A DNA stretch of 64,000 nt, taken from NCBI GenBank assembly GCA_029339505.1, contig JAQISU010000123.1, forward strand, positions 7,491,501 through 7,555,500, given 5' to 3'. The DNA is from Unio delphinus. Its lineage: Eukaryota > Mollusca > Bivalvia > Unionida > Unionidae. Under the pieces are notes generated by a model, which saw nothing but the letters and a program-made list of their open reading frames with translations, made no database searches and was not told the DNA's origin. Shown one piece after another: positions 16,244 through 27,905 of this stretch. Position 1 is the first letter of the stretch. Each line of letters opens with the position of its first letter. The position numbers were made by a program, and so were the translations under genes.

Positions 16244-16285
16244 GCTATAATTAAAACAAGTATTTGAATAGTAAATTTATGTATA
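16244..16285. promoter_or_regulatory. 42-bp divergent promoter of E2
   Basis: Same length as in E1, with TAATTAAAACAAGTATTT kept and TTATGTATA just before the zinc-protein ATG. Confidence 0.5.
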
Positions 16286-16612
16286 ATGAATCATTGCAAA
16301 TGGGTTATGATTAGATCATTAACCCTGTGTAACAAATCATGCAGAAAGGAGTTCTGTGTATATCATATGCAAAGTGTTCGACGTGGAAGCCGCGGTCCGA
16401 TTCCTTGTATACGATGTGGGGTTGGTGTGAGAGGAATATCACAGTTGTGTCTCAGTTGCGGTGGTAAGCGATATAGGGAATTGAAGCGTTACTATGATAA
16501 GAAAGCTAAGAACTCCATCAATGACACTGACAAAATCATAAGCACTCCTCAAGACTACATCGGAAGATTTCCAAATGTAATCATTAGACCAAACAATGAA
16601 TTAGACAAATAG
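16286..16612 (+). CDS. Small zinc-binding protein, E2 copy (open)
   Basis: The 108 residues keep all Cys/His positions of the E1 protein (C4, C15, C19, C24, H27 and the CIRC/CLSC pair). One of the few intact genes in this decayed copy. Divergence from E1 is mainly conservative, which argues that the family was under purifying selection before integration. Confidence 0.7.
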   Translation: MNHCKWVMIRSLTLCNKSCRKEFCVYHMQSVRRGSRGPIPCIRCGVGVRGISQLCLSCGGKRYRELKRYYDKKAKNSINDTDKIISTPQDYIGRFPNVIIRPNNELDK

Positions 16613-16626
16613 TATTATGTATACAA

Positions 16627-17117
16627 ATGAACCAAGAATTCCGACCACATCCCGTGATCAGCAACTATGAGGCATCCAGTGATGGTATTGTCAGACACCG
16701 CAGGCTTATAAAACCAGTTAGTGCTGTGAATAATCAAGGGTATTTGAGGTTTACTGCTGGAGAGAAAATGCATCTTAATCATAGAATAATATGTGAATGT
16801 TTCCATGGATTGATCAATGATGGTTTTGTTATCGATCACATTGAATCCAATCCTAAGAACAATTCTTGATCGAATCTGCAGGCTGTTACACAAAGCGAAA
16901 ATTTGAAACGAGGAAAGACTTGACAATACTCGAAAAAAGCGAGACCCGCAAGATCTTTAATACAACAAATAACGAGGAAATAGTATTTCAATAAATAGCT
17001 AAGGCTGGTAAGTATTTCGATATTTGTCAACCTTCTGTTCTACGCGTTGCAGAGGGAATTTATCGATCTGCGATTTCAGAAAAGACCGGACAAAAAATTC
17101 AATTCGTTTATGCATAG
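16627..17117 (+). pseudogene. HNH endonuclease remnant, E2 copy
   Basis: The NUMOD4-like start and most of the HNH core (NHRIICECFHGLINDGFVID) are readable. A TGA at 16867-16869 cuts the N-N-x-L segment, and more stops and frame changes follow (for example near 16921 and 16993). The C-terminal NUMOD1-like part is still recognisable to 17117. Confidence 0.75.
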
Positions 17118-17172
17118 ACACCCAATTCTGGAAATATATTTTTCATATTAGAAGTATATAATTATCAGTAAT

Positions 17173-17523
17173 ATGAATTCTCAAAATATCAATGATGTTA
17201 TAACAGAAATTTTAGTTTTGAAATCTCTGGGGATTTACATATCAGATAGTTTAGACTGCGATCAAATTATGTCCGAATTCCAGGATATTGAATACGGCGC
17301 TATGAATAACAAATATGTACTACCCAAACAATATGCACTTTTAAAACGAATTCAGAATTCAATTCGCGATTCCCTTCTATGCTGTGACGACGTCAGTAAG
17401 TTTGTCCCGTTATTTACTATTGTGGAAAAAATAAGAAAGGAATTAGGGAAGGAGTATGAAGTAAAAAGAACAATTAATTCAAAAATCAGAAATATAAGAT
17501 TGTTAATTGAACAAAACGAATAA
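17173..17523 (+). CDS. Small helical protein, E2 copy (open)
   Basis: The 116 residues align with the E1 protein at 7037 (SLDCDQIMSEFQDIEY, then K-E-L-G-K-E-Y). It supports the chosen start for the family. Downstream the element is disrupted by repeats. Confidence 0.65.
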   Translation: MNSQNINDVITEILVLKSLGIYISDSLDCDQIMSEFQDIEYGAMNNKYVLPKQYALLKRIQNSIRDSLLCCDDVSKFVPLFTIVEKIRKELGKEYEVKRTINSKIRNIRLLIEQNE

Positions 17524-18705
17524 AAAACCTTCAGATAATTGTTAGTAAAATACTTCTGTTAAAATTCTTACTACAAACATGTATAAAAAATCCATGGACG
17601 GTATCATAATTGTTTTATTACAAGGAAGTTGTAAAATTTCGAAGTAAAATATTTTTTACTGAAATAAAATTTTATAGTAAATGTTTTTTTTAGTCGTTAT
17701 TGACTGATTTTGGCCGTTTTTGACTGATTTTGGTCATTTTTTTTATTGATTTTGACTAATTTTTAACTGATTTTAAGCGGTTTCAGTAGGGTCAAATGGT
17801 CGATTTTGCATGGGATTTCTCGTAGCCTTTTCCACCTAAAATTATTTGTATGTATTTTTGGACTAAAATCTGACGAAAATCGGTCAGAAATGAACAAAAA
17901 AAGACAACAACGACCAAAAATAACCAAAAATGACTGCTGTTTTCAGTAGGGTCATATGGTCGATTTTGCATGGGATTTCTCGTAGACTTTTTCACATAAG
18001 AATGACTTTAAGTACTACAAACATGTATAAATACTCCATGGACGGTATTGACATTTATCATAGGTGTTTTACTACAAGGAAGTTGTAAATTTTCATAGTA
18101 AAATATTTTTTTATTACTGAAGTTTTCGTAGTAAAATATTTTTTTATTACTGAAATTTTCATAGTAAAATATTTTTTTTAGTCGTTTTTGTTTGATTAGG
18201 ATTTTTAACGTAGCTTTAACAATTTTTCAGTTATATCGCTACGATGTCTGCAGTGAGGTAGTTTATAGTGATGTCTAGCACTGAGACATCATGCCGCAGA
18301 CACCCAGTCACATTATCCTGACACCAGGCCGACCAGTCCTAACACTAACCTCTTTATGCTGAGCGTCAAGCGAGGCAGCTGTTAGTACCATTTTTGTAAG
18401 TCTTTCGTGTGACTCGGCCGGGGATCGAACCAACGACCTCCCGCTTCCGGGGCGGACGCTTTAACCACAAGGCCACCGGAGCGGTTCTAGTCGTTTTTGA
18501 CTGATTTTGGTCGTCATTGACTGATTTTGGTCATTTTTTTTTTACTGATTTTGGCCATTTTTTGATGATTTTAAGCGGCTTCAGTCGGGTCAAATGGTCG
18601 ACTTTGCATGGGATTTCCTGTAGACTTTTTCACTTAAGAATGACTTTAAGTAAAAACTCATAAAAAAATCACAAAAAATCACAAAATCGATTAAAAACGA
18701 CACCG
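17524..18705. other. Repeat-filled replacement of the acidic-protein gene in E2
   Basis: Most of the acidic gene is missing. In its place are two diverged copies of a block starting at TACTACAAACATGTATAAA (about 17570 and 18013), each leading into AAATATTTTTTT-rich repeats. Many copies of GACTGATTTTGG-type repeats (17695-17780, 18490-18560) and a SINE (18191-18487) are also present. The block looks like host-type repetitive DNA brought in by insertion or unequal repair. No gene is seen. Confidence 0.65.
18191..18487 (-). mobile_element. tRNA-derived SINE with 12-bp target duplication
   Basis: Read leftward from 18487 the head resembles a tRNA: an A-box-like TGGTTAAAGCG and a B box GGTTCGATCC, the pol III promoter. 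TAGTCGTTTTTG occurs directly on both sides (18179-18190 and 18488-18499), a perfect 12-bp target duplication. A relative lies at about 50250-50545. I associate this SINE type with bivalve molluscs. Confidence 0.75.
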
Positions 18706-18834
18706 GAAGTAATTAATGAAGCAGCTGATATCTGCAGGCGGTTATTTCAAGGTGGTATGATGGATATTGGTCTATATCAAGATTTGATTTATGAGTTAGT
18801 GGAAAATCCTACGGATGGTTACCATAGTGACTAA
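18706..18834 (+). pseudogene. Acidic late protein, C-terminal fragment, E2
   Basis: Forty-two codons match the conserved end of the E1 protein (EAADICRRLFQGG), stopping at 18834. The N-terminal 320 or so residues are absent, replaced by repeats. The last codons carry a palindrome variant (AATCCTACGGAT). Confidence 0.7.
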
Positions 18835-18867
18835 GTCATTGCATTAGAAAAATATCATTTAAATAAT

Positions 18868-19335
18868 ATGATCATACACTAAAACCATGACCAACCAGCC
18901 AGCGCCTATGTAGTTAATTCACGGTTTCCAGTTTATAACGCGTACTATGGTGATGGTTTCGGTGATACAATTGCAGGGTTATTTACAAGAATGGCTCAAA
19001 AAGTAGCACCAATCGCAAAACAATTATCGATGAAAGCTATTGATGTTATTCGTGACAAGGGTATTAGCGCTGTTGGAGATCTTGCCGGGAAAGCGTTTTC
19101 AACCGCTCGGGATGAACTAACAGGGCTAGTTCGGCGGCGAAGGAAACCACAATTGGGACCACTGCCATCTACAGCGGATATGCCTGCGAGTGTTAGTAAA
19201 ATTATAAATAACGCAGTAGATCAAAAACTAGCGTCGCTGATGACTCCATCATACACCAACGACCAAAGCAACATCGCAAATATGATAGCAGGAAGTGGCT
19301 TAAAAAAACCACGACGACGTCGACGACGACGATGA
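18868..19335 (+). pseudogene. Protein VI-like gene of E2, nonsense at codon 5
   Basis: The ATG at 18868 is followed by ATC-ATA-CAC and a TAA where E1 has a Tyr codon. The rest of the frame is open and well conserved from 18873 to 19335, ending in a long Arg tail. An internal ATG at 18991 could start a shorter product lacking the amphipathic leader. The linker lacks the palindromes found in E1. Confidence 0.75.
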
Positions 19336-19360
19336 TTTAGATCAATGAATATAGAATAAA

Positions 19361-20794
19361 ATGTTAAAACGGTCACCTGATACAGCGTTTGATATGGACG
19401 CCCCAGTGCTCAAGGATAATTCCGTACGTGATTATCAATTCTATTCTTATCACGCAGTACAACCTGATCTTCATTCAAGAATCGAACTTCAAGTCCATAA
19501 TACCAGTAAATACTTTCTACCGTGTGAAGCGTTCATCGAAGTAGAAGGAGAGCTTTTTACAAGAAAATGATACAGCATATCCAGATGACACCCTAGACGG
19601 TTTTGTTATGGTATCATGGCGCTATTTGAAAGTGCAAGATATCTCATTGATGGAAAAGAGATTGAGTCGATAGAACGCAAGGTTGATGTTGCCACAACAA
19701 TAATAGGGCTAGCGAGATATTCCGACGATTATACAAGATCGGCAGGTCCTTCTATGATGTTTGCAAAGGATAATAAGGATCCGACTGGAAAAATTCCATT
19801 TACTATGAGACGAACAAGGAATCATGCTGGTACTGATGATGCTGATGTGGATGATGTACGTTTTGGTAATAATCCTAATTTCAATCTAGGAGCTGCAACA
19901 CGTGTGTCAATGTTGAAGGGGAGGCGTAGATCATTCTCATGCGCAATTCCACTACATCATATATTTGGATTCTGCAGAAATGTCCGAAAAGTTATCTACT
20001 GGGCAAAGCATGCAGTAGCACTCGTGCGAAAGGGTACTGACCATAACGTAATTTGGAGGATTCCAGAAAACTCAGCTGCAGCACATATAAATGATGATGC
20101 CGGTAAAGTCGTTTTAACAAAACTATCATTGTGGATGCCAGTGTTGACGCCAACACTCGGCACAGAAGAACGGTTACTATCATTTATGGATCAAGGAGGA
20201 AAATCATTGCTGAGTTGGCTAACGAAGACTACAGATATTAAACAGGGCAACATTGATGGTATATTCACATGGAATCTGGCATCACGACAGGGTGTTTCAG
20301 CGCCGCGTCATAAATTTATTGCGTTACAGGATATGAGACGGTTAGACAATCAAACACGTAGCCATATGATATTTGATCAACTTGGATGTAAGGAAGTCTC
20401 GCTGAGAATAAACGGACAGCAGGAACCATCCGAGGATATACTACTTGATTACGATCAAAACCATATTGCGCGCGTGTATCACAGGTTGTTGTCATATATG
20501 GCGCGCGATCAAAATGTAGATACTGGTTTGCAGATATCACAACACGATTTTAGTGCTCTTTATCCAATCTATTACTTTTCGTTGGAACATCTCGATTTAA
20601 CAAGACAATCCGTCGTTGATATACACTTTAGAGCCCGTGTAACCCGCCCGACTGGTCCACCAGTCGGTGGGGTACCTGTTATCACTATACCGAATTATAG
20701 AGCGGTTGGTGTCATTCTCAGCGATAAACCAATGCTACTCGAAGATGTTGGTGGACGAATGAGAGTAATTGATGCACCAGTGGGAAATATGTAA
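19361..20794 (+). pseudogene. Major capsid protein of E2, frameshifted
   Basis: The N-terminal 66 residues and the rest from 19616 are open and close to E1, but indels near 19555-19615 break the frame after V-E-G-E-L. The two pieces together cover the full capsid length. The break is recent, since no other stops occur. Confidence 0.8.
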
Positions 20795-20820
20795 CAATTA
20801 GATCAATCTGTTATTGTATA

Positions 20821-21240
20821 ATGAAATACAGTCATATTAGTGTTACGTTAACTCCCGGTCAACTCAAGAAATTGCAGTCGGAATCAGCTAAAAAATGCGG
20901 AACTACAATAACACTGAAACCCAACCAGATGACTGGCGGGTCTAATAAATTGTCGCTGACAACTCGTCAAATAAAACCTTTCACTGACGCGTTTGATAAT
21001 AAAAGAGGCGTTCAGATCACTCTCTCTGCGGCTGCTATCAAACATATGATTAAAACCGGCGGTATATTTCCGTTGTTAGCTGCATTACCAGCGTTGATTG
21101 CGGCAGCGGCACCAGCGGTGCCTAAAGCGGCGACGTTAGGAGCCGTTGGTACCGCGGCAGGAATGGCACTAAAGAAAGCAACTGGGAAAGGGTATAAAAA
21201 ATGGAAAAGGTCTAAGACTACCAGGAACCCCGTATTCATG
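20821..21240 (+). pseudogene. pX-like core protein of E2, frameshifted into protease frame
   Basis: It is open to the Gly-Lys-Gly-Tyr tail. An indel in an A-run near 21195 then moves the frame, so reading continues into the protease leader until 21372. The apparent fusion is a product of the indel and not a native gene. The hydrophobic GGIFPLLAALPALI stretch is intact. Confidence 0.75.
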
Positions 21241-21701
21241 GTACAGCGGAAAGGGTCTGAGAATCCCAGGAACAGTTTATTAACTCGGGAATCTTCGATT
21301 CCTATGTCAAATTTTGATTTACTCGATGCTGCTAAAAACTTGCAATTAAAAACTTCAGAGGTGTGTTTATGAAAGATCAGTTGCCGACACAACCAAACAG
21401 CGTTGAAACCGGTATCATTAATGTCGATAAAAGTACCGGACCTGGTACTCACTGGGTTGCATACGCGATTGATCCACGTGCAATCGTCTATTTCGATTCA
21501 TATGGATTAGCGCCGCCGAAGGAATTTATGCGTTATATAAACCGCTTAAAAACTCCTCGTTGGTATTCTACGCTACCAACACAACAAATGAATGATCCAC
21601 CAATATGTGGTAACGAAGTATTAAATGTACTTAACGCTATTTCAACATCTGGAAAACCACCACATGTTGTCGTAAATGAATACACTAGTAGTCGCTGGTA
21701 A
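21239..21701 (+). pseudogene. Adenain-like protease of E2, frameshifted
   Basis: The N-terminal part is in the frame ending at 21372. A 1-base loss near 21350 (in the conserved N-F-R-G-V region) shifts the rest, which is open 21363-21701 and keeps GTHW, YFDSYG and the Q-x7-C-G active-site residues. The palindrome ACGACAAAGTCGT follows the stop (about 21703-21715). Confidence 0.8.
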
Positions 21702-21751
21702 CGACAAAGTCGTCAACGAAAAGATTTTAGAGAGAGATTATATAGAATAAC

Positions 21752-22775
21752 ATGATTGATATTTGGGAGAGATCTTTATCAGCGCTGAAGAAACCAACCA
21801 CAGAATTGTCTGTAACCGGTGATATAAAAAAATAATCGAAGATGAAATAGCTGAGACGTTGAATTTAGCAAGTGTTGATCCTAATGAAATATTTGTATTT
21901 CAAGATCGTCAGGGTAAATTTAAAACTAGTAATGTTTCCCTGGATGATATTTTAGTTAAACAACGAGACGCAGTAGATGATACTATCGCGTTATTTTCCG
22001 ATCAGTGTAAACTCCGACCCGGCGTACACGTTTCGACGATTACAGATAGATTACAAATTTTCAACGATGAGTTAAAATTCTTACTAAGTTTTTTTGGTGA
22101 TACAGTGACAACATCACCGAATTTATCATTAATAAAAAATCTCTATGGACAATATTAAAACTGTCAACGATGAATTAAATTCAATTATGGCTTTCTTCGG
22201 CGAACCAGCAGTGATATCACCGAAGCTCACGGAGATAAAAAAAATTCTATGTTGAAACTAGCAACACTTCAATCTAGATTTGAAGAATACGGAAAACAGT
22301 TTCAGTTTTTCGTAAAAATATTATAGATAATTTTATTGTAACCACGTTGGATAGAATTGAAATAAAACTCCCTGATATTAAAAAATCCATCGATGAGACG
22401 AAAAACTTCATCGAAGCAATCAAAGATGATTTTCCGAAGATGATAACAATCATTAAAAAAACAAAAATTCCTCATGAAAGAACCAATAATGTAGTATACA
22501 CGATCCAAAACGGATCATTTGCGTAGACTCCTACAGACAACAAATTAGATATCACTGCAACCGTCAAAGGTATTTATCGATTAACAGTAGTGACACCGAC
22601 TAAATTTAATATTTCATCGTCGAGTTCATCCGGGGTCAACAATACTATATCAACGACCATCGACAAGGATACAACCGAACAATTCACGATAGCATCAACT
22701 GATAATAATTTAGCTAGTGTTTCAGTAACATGGTATGTGGAATTCGTAGCGGATTTGAGTAAACAACTAAATTGA
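21752..22775 (+). pseudogene. Fibre-like protein of E2, several breaks
   Basis: The gene starts MIDIW. The frame meets TAA straight after a run of seven A (about 21826-21835), with the continuation in the -1 frame, as in E4 and E5. Two F-F-G modules are visible (about 22085 and 22195). More indels follow near 22150-22320, with a stop in the head (W to stop near 22526). The C-terminal head is readable to 22775. Confidence 0.75.
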
Positions 22776-22800
22776 AATCGTAAAATGATTTGGAAATAAA

Positions 22801-23433
22801 ATGTCGTCATCAACGGTACCTTCGGTATTTCAGTATCGCTATGATCAGGCCAGAGAGTTTCAAACTAAACTCAAAACACTCAGTGAGGAGAATCAAACAA
22901 AAATAAACAAATACCAACGAAGAATCACCGCAGTTGATGTTACCGTGTACTCGGTGAGTGGTGTAATCACCGGAGCCGGAATTATACTCTCCTCGGTGAC
23001 AATGATTGCCCCGATAGCTGTTCCAATTTGTATATCCACAGCGACAACAATCGCGGGAATAATTTCAATAATAACAAAATAAATATCATCATGCAGCCAG
23101 AGTAAACTGAAAGACTACATAATTAAATTTCATGTTGTATCAACCGCGTACTCGCAATTGTCGTCGTTGATATCGTCGTCGCTCGATGATACATTTATAT
23201 CAGATAGTGAGTTCTCAGCGATGGTAAGTATTTATGATTCCGCGATGTCAAAATTAGAAATACAACATGAGTATAATAACAATGACAAAACCGCAGGAAT
23301 TACTTCAACGAATAATGGAGAACACAAATCCAGTACAAACCAGCATGATCTCAATAACATCAACCAATCCTGTTCCGATTCCCGTGAAGGAGATCGCGTT
23401 AGCAAAACTACGAATGTGTCACAGTTGGCCTAA
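22801..23433 (+). pseudogene. Membrane protein of E2, single nonsense mutation
   Basis: It reads as the E1 two-span membrane protein, but a Lys codon after the second span is TAA (23080-23082). The remaining frame continues to 23433 and overlaps the penton start at 23282. Confidence 0.75.
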
Positions 23434-24587
23434 TATTAGGTCGGTAGGATTTGCGGTCAACCGAATAATTCCTTGGTGATCGCGAATAAGAATAAAGAAG
23501 ACGGAACTCCAGACTGGGTTATTCCAAATCGAACCAATCAATGCTGAATTCCAGCGTAGAATAAAATCCATTAATGGAGCAGAATCGAAAATCGCTATAA
23601 CGGTTCATGAGCCGACGTTATCATCCGCGATCGAGATAAACTCACCTAGTTATGTCTTAGATATCTATCAGAGTTCTATAAGAACAATACTGGGTTAACC
23701 TGGGTTAACCTGAAAATCCACCTCGGACAGCTTATCAAATACCCGAACCACAAAAATCTGATTATATCACCGACAGAATAAAATCTGATAATCCAATAAA
23801 AAGTTATAACGAATACAATAAGTCAAAAAATTTCACTGAAATAGACGATGGCGTTGATAGATATTATCAAACTCGACAAAATGAAATCATTAAAAATTTC
23901 ACAGTGATGACTAATGATTTTGCGTTGCTGTTAGTATCTCTCGAGTCTGGCACTCTCACCAGAGATGAATTTATCAGCGTTGTGGAAACAGGTAATAGAA
24001 TCATCGATGACATGGAAACATATAATTTAAAAACTATTCAAGTGGTATTAGGTGATAGTAATCCTGAAACAAGAACAGAATAAGCAACGAAGTATAATAT
24101 ACACATAGAATATATTCCTCATTTCAAGATTCCAGGACATAATGTCCCAGTGATAAAAGAATCTCTTAGACACGCCATCGATGGAGGTTTAAAAAAATAA
24201 ATGACGCATGGAAGAAATCGCGACAATCACAAAAAAACAATACTCAAACATAATAACGACCCAGCCGGAGGCGGGAGACATATTGCTCCTTAAAATGTGA
24301 ATATATCGTCGGTGATTGCATTGAATTTAGTATGTGATGTTATCGAAGGAAGCTATCAAATAAATCTCGAGCGATCGAATCAAGCTCAACAGGGATATAT
24401 TTTATACTCTTTTGCACCAACAGCTCCTCCAGGATTTCTAATTATTGAGGATCCAACTAATCCAGTCTATATGCGATGTCATAATAATTCGCCAACGAGA
24501 ATTAATTTCAGACTCACTGACCAGTCTAATAATCTAATTGATTTACAAGATGAGGTCCTACAAATTAGTCTGTTTGTGAAATCGTAG
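23282..24587 (+). pseudogene. Penton-like protein of E2, deletions and frameshifts
   Basis: The start at 23282 (M-T-K-P-Q-E-L-L) is conserved, but an in-frame loss removes E-F-S-V-N-F. Frames break near 23450 and 23515, TAA occurs at about 23697, and further indels follow. A short TGGGTTAACC duplication lies at 23693-23711. The last 96 codons (24297-24587) are open and near-identical to E1. The stop codon lies inside the palindrome AAATCGTAGCGATTT (24579-24593). Confidence 0.8.
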
Positions 24588-24620
24588 CGATTTTCATCGT
24601 AAACGAATAGTTAACCCGTT

Positions 24621-24901
24621 AGCGGCAGAGAGGGCGCGGATTGTACTTCTCTAAATGGGTTGGATTTGGAGAAACCCCTAATTTGACAAATAGGGCTCTA
24701 AAATTGTTAAGGCTTCATTTGGCAAAAGGATCCATCCGTACAGTTTCCCCACTCTTGCATTTCTTTTTGGTTTTGAGAAACCCCTGATTTGACAAATAGG
24801 GCTCTAAAATCGTTAAGGCTCCATTTGGCAAAAGGAGACTTAAAATGTTTTGCTTAAAATCCAACCCAATTAGAGACGTCTGATCCACCCTCTCTGCTGC
24901 T
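24621..24901. repeat. Right terminal inverted repeat of E2 (fold-back)
   Basis: It starts AGCGGCAGAGAGGGCGCGGA and ends TCCACCCTCTCTGCTGCT, the reverse complement of the family edge. A block containing TTGACAAATAGGGCTCTAAA occurs twice inside (about 24682 and 24789), each with CATTTGGCAAAAGGA. The sequence after 24901 is decayed protein VI of E3, so this is the E2 edge. Confidence 0.8.
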
Positions 24902-25222
24902 CATGTTTTTTTATTGAAGGATAGTTCCAAAAGCAAAACCAGTTGCAAACTATTAATCAAAGCCAATGGCGTTGTTGGTGATAAAGGTATTGGTGCTATA
25001 GGTAATATTGCCGGTAAAGCGTTCTTCGCAATTAAAGATGGATTATCACGATTAATACCATGAAAACCACAGCCAGTAAAATTACCAACCACTGAAGTTA
25101 TGCGCGCAACATCATAAATCAAGCTGCAAATAAAATAATTAGCAGATTAGGCTAGTGCACCAGCATTAGAAATAATAAATATGAGCTTTACGGGAAGTGG
25201 TCTTCGTGTTAGACAACACTAA
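24902..25222 (+). pseudogene. Protein VI-like remnant of E3, truncated by E2
   Basis: From about 24957 it reads A-N-G-V-V-G-D-K-G-I-G-A-I-G and on to a Gly-Ser-Gly-Leu tail, with stops. The leader of the gene is absent and should lie left of the E2 left end if E2 inserted here. Confidence 0.65.
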
Positions 25223-25234
25223 ATATAATAAAAT

Positions 25235-26325
25235 AATTAAACGTTTATCCGATCCAGCATTTTATATGGACGCACCAGTACGCAAGGATGAATCTGTACG
25301 CGATTATCAATACGACAATATTAGGTATGGCAAGATACTCAGATGATTATACAAGATCAGATGGTCTATCGATGTGGCAGACCATATCTTACGGTACAAG
25401 TACCACAAGACACAGCAGTTGATCCACTACCAGATGGACTGACAGCCATACCAGGCGCTGCATTCTAAATGTTATAGTATGGAATGGAAATTACAATTTA
25501 TGTTTTTAAGCTCATTAATTAATGTTAACAGGTATTTTCATGTGTAATTTCCTTGTCACAAATCTTTGAATTTTGTAGAAATGTCAGAAAGGTTATTTTT
25601 GGAGCCAAGCATACAATTGTACTTGTCAGACAGGGTGACAATGGTGCTATCCTGCTGGTAAAGTAATAGTTTTTAAACTTTCGTTGTGGATACCTGAAAT
25701 TCCTCCATCACTTGTTGAAGAAAAAAAATTGCTTGCTTTTATGGACTCAGGTGGTAAATTAATAATATCACGATTGACGATGACCACAGATAACGTTCAA
25801 AATGTTGTTGATGGTTTATTTACATGAAAAATATCACCAAAGCATGTGTTTCTGCAGTACTGTATATTTTTGATGCATTTCAAAATGTTACACGATTATA
25901 AAACAAGAACAAATTTCTAATAATATTTTATCAATTTGGAATATATAAGGTTTTCTTAAGAAAAAAACGGACATCAAGAATCATCCGAAGATTCTTTTTG
26001 ACTTTTGATCAAAATTATATTGCTCGTGCATATCATCGTTTGATAACACTTATGGGACGTAATAAAAATACAGATACTGGTTTGCAAATATCACAACTAG
26101 ATTTTACAACGCTATCCGATCTATTACGTTTCGTTTGAACATTTACAATTATTTAGACAATCTGTCTTTGATATACATTTTAGAGCTCGTGTAATTCTGG
26201 GTGGTGCTAATTACAAAGTGATCGCTGTTATCCTTTCAGACAAATCAATGTTACTTGAAGGTACTGGTGAACGAATGATATTTAATGACGCTAGAAGAGG
26301 AAACATGAAATTAAATCGCTCATGA
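25235..26325 (+). pseudogene. Major capsid remnant of E3
   Basis: Recognisable capsid pieces in changing frames: S-D-P-A-F-Y-M-D-A-P-V at the start, then M-A-R-Y-S-D-D-Y-T-R-S, F-E-F-C-R-N-V-R-K, the H-R-L-I-T-L-M-G-R segment and the S-M-L-L-E-G-T-G end. Large deletions and many stops. Confidence 0.75.
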
Positions 26326-26335
26326 TATTATAAAA

Positions 26336-26670
26336 TGTCATATACTCAAGTTAATAGCACCCCGGTCAGATAATATAATTACATTAAAACCTTAATGCTG
26401 TATCTTTCATAAAGTGGTGCCTGATTATACTAGTAGCCGCTATCATTTTAAATAGATCTTAAAAATATGGTATATATTTATGGAAGATCTTCATGTAAAC
26501 AAAAAACAAACAACTGGCGGAATATCGCACGAAAATATCAAATAAATCATTAATGATAAAGTATCCGAATTATGAAATCTTTCAATTGTATATCAAGACG
26601 AAGTTTTTAAACTCCAAGAAAAGCAAGCAAGATTAAAAACAGTCTTTCATTACAAGATATTATATATATG
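26336..26670 (+). pseudogene. pX, protease and fibre start scraps of E3
   Basis: The first codons of pX (MSYTQV) are followed after a deletion by the protease C-terminus (D-Y-T-S-S-R, about 26413) and then by a fibre start (Y-G-R-S near 26481) with its V-Y-Q-D-E segment. All are very short. Confidence 0.55.
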
Positions 26671-26671
26671 C

Positions 26672-27905
26672 GCTTTCATAATTACGAGTTTATCATAGTT
26701 GACCAAATATTATATCCAAGTCAGTCGGTGGATTCCAGGCGAATACTACTTTGGTGTTTGCAGATAAAAACAAACCAGTTAGAACCCCCGACAGGCGGGT
26801 GTTGCTATTCCAACGGGTAGTTATTAGATGCAACAAAACAACAAGGAATGCCATCGCAGAATTAAATATATCACAGAAAAATAATCGAAAATAGCCATCA
26901 CTGTTCATGAAGCAACATTATCATTCACGATTGAAATAAACTCACCGGACTATGGTTGTACATATTTATCAATCATCACTCCGATGTGTGTTAAGACGAC
27001 CCAAAGTTCAGCCAAAATTCCAAAACCAAAACTAGATGAATGTTCCCCCGATAAAAAAGTATTTATAAAACTGTGAGGGAAATAAAATGTTATTGCGTCT
27101 GATAGTATAACACTTCCTAAATTAAGAGAGACTGTATCAAATTTTGATGATGAGGGAAAACAAGCAATCATTGATGAAAGACATGTTGATAATAATTAGT
27201 TTAGAGCTATTGTCTAAACACTCAAAATCACTTACATATCTGCAAAATTTATTTTCTTCTCTATCTCAGCATTACAGCGACGATACAAAGCAACAGATTA
27301 ATGAAGCAATACAACACCTAAACCAAGATAGATTAGATTTCAAATTTATTAATAAAATGATCATTGAAATAGTATCTGATAGTGATAATGAAAATATTAA
27401 TTTTTAGGTTCATTTGGTATTCTGTTTTCTAGGGCGTCAACATTAAAACATTTATTACCAAACATTTTAAAATACCCAAAGCAGACATACCAGAATTTGA
27501 ACAACCAATAGCTAATATCGACGAACTAATAATGTCAGTCAACCAATGAATGTTTTACTAAAGTCGTTTAATTATGGAAGGAAAACTCGACCAACCAGCA
27601 AGTATTCTCAAACATAACAATGTTTCATTCGGTGAAGGTTGTCATATTTCACCGGGAATTGTTAATATAACACCAACTCTTGCAGTCAATCTTGTATGTA
27701 ATGTAATCGATGGTAGCTATCAAGCAAATCTTGAAGAATTAAATCACTCTCAGCAAGAATTTATTCCAGATACATTTACTCAGCAAGTACCTCCTGGATA
27801 TTTGATTGTATACCAACCCATTACTCCGGATTATCTATCATCTGTTATTATCAAGAATACATTTCAAACTCACTGACCGAAGCAGACAACCCTTGAAGAT
27901 GTAAG
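26672..27905 (+). pseudogene. Penton remnant of E3
   Basis: N-terminal pieces (L-R-V-Y-H-S, then N-T-T-L-V-F-A-D-K-N-K-P) lead through a decayed middle to an open C-terminal stretch (27574-27876). This still reads VNLVCNVIDGSYQANLEE and V-P-P-G-Y. The final D-L-R-G-E is lost. Confidence 0.7.

Larger units (their letters stand above)
15556..24901 (+). mobile_element. E2: decayed adintovirus-like element, interrupted by E1
   Basis: This contains the right-hand part of a second copy: PolB start, zinc protein, HNH, helical protein, remains of the acidic gene, then all late genes and the right terminal repeat. Its left part (PolB end, integrase, PLA2, ATPase, left repeat) should lie left of E1, outside the window. 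Most genes carry stops or indels. A SINE with target duplication lies inside it. Confidence 0.82.

Noticed and set aside
20821..21372. Apparent pX-protease fusion protein in E2
   Set aside because: A short indel in an A-run joins the frames; E1 and E5 keep them separate.
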